56,822 nucleotides of DNA, from the NCBI GenBank assembly GCA_019748195.1, contig JAIEPW010000010.1:1-56822 (forward strand). The letters are read 5' to 3'. Positions 43,620 to 51,128 of this stretch are shown in pieces. Source of the stretch: Bryobacteraceae bacterium. Its GTDB lineage: Bacteria; Acidobacteriota; Terriglobia; Bryobacterales; Bryobacteraceae. Position 1 is the first letter of the stretch. Each line of letters opens with the position of its first letter. The notes beneath the pieces are model-generated. The model ran no database searches, was not told the origin of the DNA, and saw only the letters and a list, made by a program, of their open reading frames with translations. Both the position numbers and the translations under genes were made by a program.

Positions 43620-43979
43620 TCAGCGCCGCCGCGAATGGCGGAAGCGCCGCTTCTCGGCCCGCTGCACTTCCGCTTCCTTCAGGCCGAAGTGGTGCGCGAT
43701 CTCGTGCCACACGGTTTCGAACACGTGCTGTTCCAGCTCCGGAACCGACCGCGCCATCCGCTCATGCGGCCCCTGGTAAATTGAAATGCGGTCGGGCATC
43801 CGGAACGGGTCGCTGACGCTGCGCTCCGTCAGCGGGCGGCCTTCGTACAACCCCAGCAGCCCCGGCTGCGGCGGCTCCGGCTCCACGAGAATCACCACGT
43901 TGTCCAGCAGCTTGCGATAGCGCCGCGGAATGCGCCCCACGGCCCGCGCGACCAGGATGTCGAATTCCTTCGGGTCCAC
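43620..43979 (-). CDS. Zincin-like minimal metallopeptidase
   Basis: A 119-residue protein with the zinc-binding motif HEIAHHFGLKEAEV near the C terminus, typical of the small PF06262-type zincins. Upstream are the conserved GLYEGRPL and DRISIYQGP segments. These are short stand-alone proteins whose substrate is unknown. The start is a GTG at 43979. It converges on the ligase operon with only 3 bases between the stops. Confidence 0.85.
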   Translation of the reverse strand: MDPKEFDILVARAVGRIPRRYRKLLDNVVILVEPEPPQPGLLGLYEGRPLTERSVSDPFRMPDRISIYQGPHERMARSVPELEQHVFETVWHEIAHHFGLKEAEVQRAEKRRFRHSRRR

Positions 43980-44084
43980 ATTTCAGTGTAATGTCCGGCC
44001 GGCCCGCCCACGGATCAGGCGGGGCTGCACCAGCAGCGCCCGCGGAACCCGCCGCCATTCAGGGCGCCGAAGTGCGACGACGGA

Positions 44085-44621
44085 TCAAGGCAGGCGTGTC
44101 ACCACGCTGTGGCTCCGCTGGACCCAGGTCTTGCCCCCGTCGCGGGAGATCTCCTGTCTGTTCTCGTAGCGATCCGGGGTGATGTTGTAGAACGTCCCGC
44201 GCGTCAAAACCCCGCCCTCTTCGCTTCTTTGCACCATCGTGGACCCTTCCTGTCGCGCCCGAAAGGTGTGTAGGGCCAGACCCGGTGTGTAGAATTCCGC
44301 GATGTTCCATTCCTTTGCCGCCGGATCAAAGGCACGGATCATCGTGCCGCGGTTGATCTTGCCGCCCGGAAGCGGAATTCGCCAGTCGGTTCGGATCGCC
44401 CATCCGTCCAGAACGTATTGCCCCTCCCACAAGATCTCGAACGTGGACCGGTTGCCGCTTGCATCCACCGAGTTCGAGACTCCAGACCAGCGTCCCAGCA
44501 TGAATTCGAACTGCCTCGTCTCCGGCGGAGCCTCCGGGTTCCGCGTCTGCCTTTCCGGATTCTGAGCCACCGCGGGAAGGAGAAAACTGAACGCCAACAG
44601 GCTCCAACGGGTCCGCATCAT
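44085..44621 (-). CDS. DUF1579-like secreted protein
   Basis: A 178-residue protein with a short signal peptide (MMRTRWSLLAFSFLLPAVAQ) followed by a lipocalin-like beta domain. Segments FEFMLGRWSGVSNSVD and GWAIRTDWRI fit the DUF1579 type. Two adjacent Met codons at 44621 and 44618 can serve as start. Function is unknown; such proteins occur often as scattered single genes. The 105 bases to the zincin gene hold nothing I can identify. Confidence 0.65.
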   Translation of the reverse strand: MMRTRWSLLAFSFLLPAVAQNPERQTRNPEAPPETRQFEFMLGRWSGVSNSVDASGNRSTFEILWEGQYVLDGWAIRTDWRIPLPGGKINRGTMIRAFDPAAKEWNIAEFYTPGLALHTFRARQEGSTMVQRSEEGGVLTRGTFYNITPDRYENRQEISRDGGKTWVQRSHSVVTRLP

Positions 44622-44744
44622 TCTTTCGATGGTATCCGCAAGTCGGCCGGTTTCCGGCTCGACGGGACCAGTATCCACCCGCATGTGGCGGAAACACCAG
44701 GGAGAATGGCGGCTGGCCCGCCATGCCGGATAGAATCACCTTTC

Positions 44745-45614
44745 ATGACCCGACGCTCCGCCCTGGCCGCCCTCGCCGCCGCCGCCCACGCGCAGACCAA
44801 ACCCTACTCCGGCCGCACCCTGGTCATCGTCACCGCCCATGCCGACGACTTCACCATCTTTGCCGGCGGCGCCATCGCCCGGCTGATCGACCAGGGCTAC
44901 ACCGCGCACCTGATCCGCGTCACCAACGACGAAAAGGACAGTTGGGATCTCCCGCCCGGCGAGACCTCCCATCGCAACACCGTCGAAATGCGCGCCGCCG
45001 CCGGCATCCTCGGCATCCAGGAGATCCACTCCCTCGATTACCGCAACGACGAAATGGACCCCGTTCCCGAAACCGAAATCCGCGCCCGGCTCATCTTTCT
45101 GTTCCGCAAGCTCAAGCCGTGGACCCTCTTCACCTTCGATCCGTCCGCCAAGTACGAGGAAAACCCCGATCACAAGAAAACCGCCCGAGCCGCCGAAGAC
45201 GCCGCCTGGAACTCCGGCGTCCACCTCGTCCTCCCGGAGCACTTCACCGTGGGACTCGGCAAGTGGACCGTGCTCGACCGTTATTACTGGGCGCGCCAGT
45301 TGGACCGCGACGACGCCAACAAAGCCGTCGACATCTCCTCCACCATCGATCGCAAGATCCGCGCCATCCAGGCGCACAAAACGATGATGCGCCACGCCGC
45401 CCACCAGACCAGGGCCAGGCTGGCGCAAGCCGGACTGCGGCTCCCGCTACTCGACGAGATCAACGAAGCGGCTATCAACAAGCTGGTGGACATTCAAACT
45501 CGCGAACGCGCGGAAGCCCTCGGCAAGCGCCACGGCTTGCAGTACGCCGAGGAGTTTCATTACGTTCCCTTGGCCGGCGGGTATGTGATGCGGAACGCGG
45601 TCCCGATCCGATGA
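44745..45614 (+). CDS. PIG-L/LmbE-family deacetylase-like protein
   Basis: A 289-residue protein with an RR-containing leader and the LmbE fold. The usual AHPDDE motif reads AHADDF (residues 31-36): His32 and Asp35 for zinc and catalytic Asp34 remain, while the last Glu is Phe. A second zinc His is in NPDHKKTARA. The family removes acetyl groups from N-acetyl sugars or thiol conjugates. It overlaps the next gene by 4 bases. The change in the motif leaves activity uncertain. Confidence 0.85.
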   Translation: MTRRSALAALAAAAHAQTKPYSGRTLVIVTAHADDFTIFAGGAIARLIDQGYTAHLIRVTNDEKDSWDLPPGETSHRNTVEMRAAAGILGIQEIHSLDYRNDEMDPVPETEIRARLIFLFRKLKPWTLFTFDPSAKYEENPDHKKTARAAEDAAWNSGVHLVLPEHFTVGLGKWTVLDRYYWARQLDRDDANKAVDISSTIDRKIRAIQAHKTMMRHAAHQTRARLAQAGLRLPLLDEINEAAINKLVDIQTRERAEALGKRHGLQYAEEFHYVPLAGGYVMRNAVPIR

Positions 45615-46117
45615 CCATGCTCTGGATTCGCGCCGCGCTGTTCACCTTCCTGCTGCCGGGCTTCGTCGCCGGGTGGGCGCCCTGGTGGATCCGGTCCAAC
45701 TATCCTGCCCAATTAGAAACGTTCGGATTGCGCTGGGCCGGCTGGATCTTGCTCGCGCCCGGCGCCGCGCTGCTGCTCGCCGCCGTGCTCACCTTCGTGC
45801 GAAGCGGCAAAGGCACCGGCGCCATTTTCTTCAGTCGCCGGATGCGCTGGCTGGTCGGGGAAGAGCCCGGCCGCGTGGTCTCTCAGGCGGTCTACGCCTA
45901 CACCCGCAACCCGATGTACGCCGGCGTCCTGCTGATGATCCTGGGCCAGGCCCTGTGGTTCGAAAATCGCGCGCTCCTGTGGTACTTCCTCGGCGTCGCC
46001 GCGATGTTTCAGTTCACCGTCGTGGTGCTGGAAGAGCCGCACCTCCGCCGTAAGGACCCCGCCGGCTTCGACGCTTACACCCGTCGCGTCCCGCGCTGGT
46101 TCGGGCGGCGAGGGTAG
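45611..46117 (+). CDS. Isoprenylcysteine/phospholipid methyltransferase-like membrane protein
   Basis: A 168-residue integral membrane protein with four or five hydrophobic helices. The cofactor-binding segment YTRNPMYAGVLLMILG, followed by an acidic pair (LEEPHLR) and a terminal YTRRVPRWF, matches ICMT/PEMT-type S-adenosylmethionine methyltransferases. The ATG at 45611 overlaps the PIG-L stop. Substrate is unknown; lipids are likely. Confidence 0.82.
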   Translation: MTMLWIRAALFTFLLPGFVAGWAPWWIRSNYPAQLETFGLRWAGWILLAPGAALLLAAVLTFVRSGKGTGAIFFSRRMRWLVGEEPGRVVSQAVYAYTRNPMYAGVLLMILGQALWFENRALLWYFLGVAAMFQFTVVVLEEPHLRRKDPAGFDAYTRRVPRWFGRRG

Positions 46118-46146
46118 GCCCGGCCGCTTCCTCTATACTGGCTTTC

Positions 46147-46536
46147 ATGGATGCTTCCCTTACAATGGTGGTGGCGCTCGCGTCGCGCTGGCTGCACATC
46201 ATGTCGGTGATTGTGCTGGTTGGAAGTGCGTATTACGCGATGCGCACCAAGGCTCCCTTCACGGATCAATACCGTTCCACCGTGCTGCTGGCCATCCTGT
46301 TTATCCTCGGCTCCGGGTTATACAACCTGTTAACCAAGGAAGTCCCCCGCGGCTACCACATGTGGTTTGGAATCAAGATGCTGCTGGCGCTGCACATTTT
46401 CGCCGTGCTGTTCCTGGCCACTACGCCCGGCTCTGACGCAACGAAAAAACAACGCTGGATTCGCAGCGCCGTCTTCTCGGCCGCGCTGGCGGTGGCGCTT
46501 TCCGCTTACCTGCGTTTCCTCGGCTCGGCGGCATGA
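46147..46536 (+). CDS. Small integral membrane protein
   Basis: A 129-residue protein with four hydrophobic helices (about residues 8-28, 43-63, 70-90 and 105-125) and an early WLHIMSVIVLVGSAYY that resembles heme or copper membrane proteins of the CopD type. No assigned function can be given. Its stop overlaps the ygfZ start by 4 bases, so the two are co-translated. Confidence 0.7.
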   Translation: MDASLTMVVALASRWLHIMSVIVLVGSAYYAMRTKAPFTDQYRSTVLLAILFILGSGLYNLLTKEVPRGYHMWFGIKMLLALHIFAVLFLATTPGSDATKKQRWIRSAVFSAALAVALSAYLRFLGSAA

Positions 46537-47483
46537 CCGGATATCAGGCGCTTCGCGAACACGCGGCCTGGATCGACCTGGCGAGCCGTGGCCGCATCTA
46601 CGCTACCGGCGAGGACCGCGCCCGCCTGCTTCACGCCATGACCACTAATCATGTTCAGAAGTTGCAGCCCGGCGAGGGGCTGTATGCTTTCTTCCTGAAC
46701 GCCCAAGGCCGCATCCTCGGCGACGTCAACATGCTGTGCCTTCCGGACCGCTTCCTTCTCGATGTCGAGCCCGAGGTCCGGCAAAAGCTTTACGAGCACC
46801 TCGACCGCTACATCATCGCCGACGACGTGACCCTGGAGGACGCCACCTCGCGGCTCACCTCCGTATCCGTGGAAGGTCCGTCCTCGCCGGAAGTGTTGGA
46901 GGCGGCCGGCGCGCCCCGGCCCGAAAACGAGTGCGGCGTCATCGACTGGGACGGCGTCCTTGTCGCCAACTGCAACACCACCGGCTCGGCGGGCTACATC
47001 CTGATCGCACCGGTGGAGCGCCGCGCGGACCTGATCGCGAAACTGGAGGCGGCCGGCGCGGTGCCCGCCACCACGGCCGAGGCTCGCGTGGTGCGAATCG
47101 AGAACGCAAAACCGCGCTATGGGGAGGAAATCACGGAACGCTTCCTGGTTCAGGAGACGCAGCAGATGCATGCCGTGCACTTCTCCAAGGGCTGTTATCT
47201 GGGCCAGGAGATCGTGGAGCGCGTGCGCAGCCGCGCCCATATCCACCGCCTTCTGATGCCCCTGGAGATCGAGGGCCAGGACGTGCCGGAGCCCGGAGTC
47301 AAGCTGCAATGGGAGGGCCAGGATCGCGGCGAGCTCGTATCCGCCGCCTACTCGCCCGCGTTGGGAAAGGTAGCCGGTATGGCGTACGTCCGAGTGGAGC
47401 AGGCTCGAGCGGGCGCCGAACTCCACCTCGCCGGCCGCAAAGTTACCGTCCGCCCTATGCCGCCGCGGACTGCCCCGTGCTAA
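46533..47483 (+). CDS. ygfZ: Folate-binding protein YgfZ (iron-sulfur cluster assembly factor)
   Basis: A 316-residue GcvT-like protein. The YgfZ signature KGCYLGQEIVERVRSRA lies near residue 215, with the conserved Cys. YgfZ helps repair or assemble certain iron-sulfur clusters with tetrahydrofolate. The N terminus aligns with the first aminomethyltransferase domain. The last 29 bases overlap the converging hypothetical gene. Complex I and QhpD in this window are examples of Fe-S clients, though no direct link is shown. Confidence 0.9.
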   Translation: MTGYQALREHAAWIDLASRGRIYATGEDRARLLHAMTTNHVQKLQPGEGLYAFFLNAQGRILGDVNMLCLPDRFLLDVEPEVRQKLYEHLDRYIIADDVTLEDATSRLTSVSVEGPSSPEVLEAAGAPRPENECGVIDWDGVLVANCNTTGSAGYILIAPVERRADLIAKLEAAGAVPATTAEARVVRIENAKPRYGEEITERFLVQETQQMHAVHFSKGCYLGQEIVERVRSRAHIHRLLMPLEIEGQDVPEPGVKLQWEGQDRGELVSAAYSPALGKVAGMAYVRVEQARAGAELHLAGRKVTVRPMPPRTAPC

Positions 47484-47919
47484 GCAGTGCCGCCGCCGAC
47501 TCCTCCGTCCGGCTGTATTCGATGTTCGCGGCAGCCAGCGAAGCCAGCCGGCTGAAGTTGCGGAACGCCGCCAGCGCTTGCGATGGGTCCGGGCCTTCCA
47601 GCTTCCGCGCCGCTTTGCCCACCATCCGCAGCAGGCGGCCCAGATCCGCGATCTCGCGCGCGTTCAAGCTGCCTTCCACCTTCACTTCCGCTTCCAGCCG
47701 TGCCGATTGAAACTGTCCCGACGCTCGCGCACCACCCGCCCGAATATCGTATAAGCCAGCATCGCTCCTCGACTCGAAGGACAGCGTCACCCGGTCGCCT
47801 TCCGCCGTCGTTACTGTCAACCCGGTAGTCGTTTCTGTTCTCGCCGCCGCCGCCCGGACGCCATATGCCGGCTTAGTCCCCCCGGTGTATTCCAGCGCTC
47901 CTGTTGTAGGTCCGATCAT
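47455..47919 (-). CDS. Hypothetical protein
   Basis: A 154-residue protein from ATG 47919 (MIGPTTGALEY). The centre has beta-like LTVTTAEGDRVTLSFES, and the C-terminal half is Ala/Leu-rich and helical, ending AALLSTGQSAAA. No signal peptide or membrane segment is clear. It overlaps the 3' end of ygfZ by 29 bases. I do not recognise the family. The frame remains open upstream to 47994, but that extension is unlikely. Confidence 0.55.
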   Translation of the reverse strand: MIGPTTGALEYTGGTKPAYGVRAAAARTETTTGLTVTTAEGDRVTLSFESRSDAGLYDIRAGGARASGQFQSARLEAEVKVEGSLNAREIADLGRLLRMVGKAARKLEGPDPSQALAAFRNFSRLASLAAANIEYSRTEESAAALLSTGQSAAA

Positions 47920-48054
47920 GCTGGACTTATCGTTTAACGCGGAGCAGGCTTGAACCGTAAGCCGATGCCGCCCCCGCATGTCAGCCCCGACCACCCATCC
48001 CCGTACCCCGTCTCCCGCACCTGAAACAATTTCCGGTTACTTTGTTTTTTCCCG

Positions 48055-48083
48055 TTGACAGCCGTGCCGGGCGGTTTTATGAT
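48055..48083 (+). promoter_or_regulatory. Strong sigma-70 promoter ahead of a small ORF
   Basis: TTGACA (48055-48060) and TATGAT (48078-48083) with a 17-base spacer on the plus strand, an ideal housekeeping promoter. Transcription would start near 48090, just before an extended Shine-Dalgarno sequence. It reads toward rpmE. Confidence 0.8.
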
Positions 48084-48096
48084 CGAAGCATCACTG

Positions 48097-48113
48097 AGAA
48101 AGGAGGTGGTCCA
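48097..48113 (+). promoter_or_regulatory. Extended Shine-Dalgarno sequence
   Basis: AGAAAGGAGGTGGTCCA matches the reverse complement of the canonical 16S rRNA 3' end (AGAAAGGAGGTGATCCA) at 16 of 17 positions, the mismatch still allowing a G-U pair. The core GGAGG ends 13 bases before the ATG at 48120. No other gene in the window has such a long match. The 16S tail used is the general bacterial one, not read from this genome. Confidence 0.7.
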
Positions 48114-48119
48114 GTCTAC

Positions 48120-48176
48120 ATGAGTACCTGTAGTATTGACAGCAACAAACCCACGCGCGAGGTGGCCGACTCTTAA
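48120..48176 (+). CDS. Putative 18-residue small protein or leader peptide
   Basis: The frame ATG to TAA encodes MSTCSIDSNKPTREVADS. It is preceded by a consensus promoter and an exceptional ribosome-binding site, and followed 86 bases later by a hairpin with a T-rich tail. I do not recognise the peptide. It has no run of one codon that would make a classical attenuator. It may be a highly expressed small protein, a leader controlling rpmE, or a modified peptide precursor. Translation is inferred from signals only. Confidence 0.55.
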   Translation: MSTCSIDSNKPTREVADS

Positions 48177-48262
48177 AGTCGCCGCTCTAACGTTCAGGTT
48201 TCGTTCAGTGACGAGGCCGCTGTTCCTGTCGAACGGCCACCTCACGCGCGAACTGCTCGAAG

Positions 48263-48310
48263 TCCCCGGATGCAGGCCTTGCGAGGCTGCTTCCGGGGAT
48301 TTCTGCTTTC
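48263..48310 (+). terminator. Intrinsic terminator or attenuator before rpmE
   Basis: TCCCCGGA (48263-48270) pairs with TCCGGGGA (48292-48299). The interior adds GCAG/CTGC and CC/GG pairs around a TTGCGA loop. TTTCTGCTTTC follows. It lies after the small ORF and before a second -10-like TATACT (48325-48330) ahead of rpmE. It could end the short transcript or attenuate read-through. Confidence 0.65.
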
Positions 48311-48367
48311 CCCCCCTCCTCTGCTATACTGAAGCGTAGTCTCTCGAAAGGAATCCCTACAAAGCCA

Positions 48368-48625
48368 ATGAAAGCAGGCATTCACCCCGCCTACAACGAA
48401 GTCAATGTAATCTGCGCCTGCGGCAACCACTTCAAGACGCGCAGCACCCACAAAGGCGATGTCCGAGTGGAAATCTGCTCCAATTGCCACCCCTTCTTCA
48501 CCGGCCGCCAGAAGCTGGTCGACACCGAAGGTCGCGTGGACCGCTTCGTGAAGAAGTTCGCCAAGTCCAAGGCCATCCAGGCCGAGCGCGCCGCCAAGAA
48601 GGCGGAGCAGCCCGCCGTCCAGTAA
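48368..48625 (+). CDS. rpmE: 50S ribosomal protein L31 (zinc-binding type)
   Basis: An 85-residue L31 of the C+ class: [20 protein letters not shown] begins with the typical HP.Y motif, and the cysteines CAC and ICSNCHPF form the zinc site. The C terminus has a basic Ala/Lys-rich extension ([15 protein letters not shown]). Ribosome-binding AAAGGAA lies upstream. Zinc-type L31 acts as a zinc reserve in many bacteria. Confidence 0.96.
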   Translation: MKAGIHPAYNEVNVICACGNHFKTRSTHKGDVRVEICSNCHPFFTGRQKLVDTEGRVDRFVKKFAKSKAIQAERAAKKAEQPAVQ

Positions 48626-48677
48626 GCTTTTACACCGTTCCGCGAGTGGCCCGGGGCAACCCGGGCCTTCGCCGTTT

Positions 48678-49292
48678 TCAGCGGTTCGCGGGAACCACCG
48701 GGAAGCGCCTCCCGAACAGCCTGACTTGCGATCCGGCCGCCGCCTCCTTCTTCACCACGAACAACACCTTGCGGCGATCGCTGCGCACTTCCTCTTCTTC
48801 CCCGTTCACCGAATCCCAGGTCTCCACCGGCGACCACTGCACCGGAACGTACCCGTCCCACGGCAGATGCGGCGCCGCTTCCCCGCCCGCTCCATCCAGC
48901 AACATCAGATTGCCCTTGGTCAGCCTCCGCGGATAAGGGTGCGGCATCACCACGTCGAGCACCAGGAAAACGCTGCCCGCCGGCGGAGTCCGCGTCTCCG
49001 GACGGAGCACCGAACTCCGCTCGCCCGGCGCCAGCGACAGGAAGTTCTGCCGCGCCTCCACCGCTTCCACCCGCTCGATCCGAAACCCGTCCAGCAGGCG
49101 TTTCTCCGCCGCGGCTTCCATCTCCGCCGCCAGCTCCCGCAGCCCTTTCTTCAACGCGAGCTCGTACGCCTCGCCGATTTCGGCGCCCTCCCGGATCAGT
49201 TTGCGCGCGGCCGCGGCATCGGCCCGCTCCACGGCTTCGCGCAGAGTATCCGCGCACGCCAGCGACGCGATCAGCACCCACCCCAGCCGCAC
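48678..49292 (-). CDS. Hypothetical secreted protein with ankyrin-like start
   Basis: A 204-residue protein. From the GTG at 49292, one base after the ispG stop, it has a signal peptide (MRLGWVLIASLACA). A short helical stretch REAVERADAAAARKLIREGA follows that resembles an ankyrin repeat, then a beta-rich domain (SVFLVLDVVMPHPYPRRLTKGNLMLLDG). It is probably co-transcribed with ispG. Function is unknown. Confidence 0.65.
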   Translation of the reverse strand: MRLGWVLIASLACADTLREAVERADAAAARKLIREGAEIGEAYELALKKGLRELAAEMEAAAEKRLLDGFRIERVEAVEARQNFLSLAPGERSSVLRPETRTPPAGSVFLVLDVVMPHPYPRRLTKGNLMLLDGAGGEAAPHLPWDGYVPVQWSPVETWDSVNGEEEEVRSDRRKVLFVVKKEAAAGSQVRLFGRRFPVVPANR

Positions 49293-49293
49293 G

Positions 49294-50532
49294 TCAGACG
49301 CCCACCTCGATGCTGTGCCTCGCATACGTGCGCTCCACGTACCGGTTCAGCAGTTCGATGAACTCCGCAACAATGTGATCGCCGCGCAACGTCCGGTCCA
49401 GCTTGCCGTCCACGTACACCGGCGCCACCGGCTCCTCGAACGTCCCCGGCAGCGAAATGCCGATATTGGCATGCTTCGACTCCCCTGGTCCGTTTACGAT
49501 GCACCCCATCACCGCGACCTTCATCTCCTCCACGCCCGCATGCCGCGTCTTCCACACCGGCATCTGATCCCGCAGGTAGGTCTGGATCTGATCCGCCATC
49601 TCCTGGAAGAACGTCGAGGTCGTCCGGCCGCAACCCGGACAAGCCGTCACCTGCGGCGTGAAGGATCGCAGTTCCAGCGACTGCAGAATCTGCTGGCAGG
49701 CGCGCACCTCCTCGGTGCGATCCCCGTTCGGCATCGGCGTCAGCGAGCAGCGGATCGTGTCCCCAATCCCTTCCTGCAGCAGCACCGCCAGCCCCACCGA
49801 GGAAGCCACGATGCCCTTCATTCCCATCCCGGCTTCCGTCAATCCCAGGTGCAGCGGATAATCGCAGCGCGCCGCCAGCTTGCGATTCACCTCGATCAGG
49901 TCCTGCACGCCCGACACCTTCGCCGACAGCACGATCATGTCGTGCCCCAGCCCGTACTTCTCGGCCGCCGCCGCGGATATCAGGGCGCTTTCCACGATCG
50001 CGTTAATCGTTACCGTCTTCGCATCCAACGGTTCCGGCAGCTTCGCGTTCTCGTCCATCATGCGCGTCAACAGCGCCTGGTCCAGCGATCCCCAGTTCAC
50101 CCCGATCCGCACCGGCTTGTGATTCTCCACCGCGGCCTCGATCATCGCCCGGAAATTGTCATCATGCTTCTTGCCGATGTTCACGTTCCCCGGGTTGATC
50201 CGGTACTTGGCCAGCTTGCGCGCCATCTCCGGATACTTCTTCAGCAGCAGGTGGCCGTTGTAATGGAAGTCGCCCACCACGGGCACGGTACACCCCAACA
50301 TGCGAAGAGTATCGACGATGGGCGGAACGGCGCGCGCGGCTTCCTCCGTGTTCACGGTGACGCGCACGATCTCCGAGCCCGCCTCCGCGAGTTCCCTTAC
50401 CTGCTTCACCGTTCCCGTCACATCGGCGGTGTCGGTGTTGGTCATGGACTGGACGACAATCGGATTGCCGCCGCCCACCAGAACTCCGCCGATATTCGCC
50501 GCCACGGACCTGCGCCGCGCTCGAGCTGCCAT
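49294..50532 (-). CDS. ispG: 4-hydroxy-3-methylbut-2-enyl-diphosphate synthase
   Basis: A 412-residue IspG/GcpE, the 4Fe-4S enzyme of the non-mevalonate isoprenoid pathway. The N-terminal barrel has [12 protein letters not shown] and VGDFHYNGH. Cluster ligands are ACPGCGRT and [11 protein letters not shown] use the ATG at 50532, which follows an AGGAGG site; a longer frame to 50562 has no such signal. Full length for the bacterial short form. Confidence 0.95.
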   Translation of the reverse strand: MAARARRRSVAANIGGVLVGGGNPIVVQSMTNTDTADVTGTVKQVRELAEAGSEIVRVTVNTEEAARAVPPIVDTLRMLGCTVPVVGDFHYNGHLLLKKYPEMARKLAKYRINPGNVNIGKKHDDNFRAMIEAAVENHKPVRIGVNWGSLDQALLTRMMDENAKLPEPLDAKTVTINAIVESALISAAAAEKYGLGHDMIVLSAKVSGVQDLIEVNRKLAARCDYPLHLGLTEAGMGMKGIVASSVGLAVLLQEGIGDTIRCSLTPMPNGDRTEEVRACQQILQSLELRSFTPQVTACPGCGRTTSTFFQEMADQIQTYLRDQMPVWKTRHAGVEEMKVAVMGCIVNGPGESKHANIGISLPGTFEEPVAPVYVDGKLDRTLRGDHIVAEFIELLNRYVERTYARHSIEVGV

Positions 50533-50593
50533 TAGGCCTCCTGATTGTGGATGAACCTCCATTCTATCAGCGGCTTGCTATCATTCGGACGGA

Positions 50594-51037
50594 ATGCTTC
50601 CCCTGCTGCTCCTCGCACTTGCCGCCGGCGATCGCGAATCCGTGCGCGCCGCCGTCGAATCCCTCATCGCCGCCGGGAACCGGCGCGATTACCAGGCAGC
50701 CGCGAACGCCTATTCCGAGGACGCCGTCTTGATCCCGCCCAACGCCCCCGAGATTCGCGGACGCGCCGCGATCCTGGCGCACTACCGCCGCGTCTTCGAA
50801 CGCGACCAGCCCCGCCTTTGGGTGGAGCCCGAGGAGACCCTCGTCGCGGGTGACTTCGCCGTCGAAACCGGTAGAACCAAAGGTTTTCTCTGGCACCTCG
50901 GCTCCAGCGCCGATTCCCGCAAGATCGATGACCGCTACGTGATGATCCTGCGCAAGACGGACGGCGCGTGGCGGATCTCGCGCCGGATCTGGAACAGCCA
51001 GCCCCTCGCGGACGCCGGTCCCGTCTGGGTCCGCTAA
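50594..51037 (+). CDS. SnoaL/DUF4440-like (NTF2-fold) protein
   Basis: A 147-residue protein with a short hydrophobic leader (MLPLLLLALAAG). An NTF2-like domain follows: LIAAGNRRDYQAAANAYSEDAVLIPP, then GRAAILAHYRRVF and RYVMILRKTDGAWRISRRIWNS. Such small proteins are often ketosteroid-isomerase-like or of unknown role. It diverges from ispG across 61 bases. No substrate can be assigned. Confidence 0.75.
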   Translation: MLPLLLLALAAGDRESVRAAVESLIAAGNRRDYQAAANAYSEDAVLIPPNAPEIRGRAAILAHYRRVFERDQPRLWVEPEETLVAGDFAVETGRTKGFLWHLGSSADSRKIDDRYVMILRKTDGAWRISRRIWNSQPLADAGPVWVR

Positions 51038-51128
51038 CCTCGCCACGCGGCCCCGCGATCCGCCTCCTGCCAGGGCCGCCTCGCCCATTTCCGGTAATTC
51101 CACCAGCACCCGCCCGTCTTGCTTTCCG

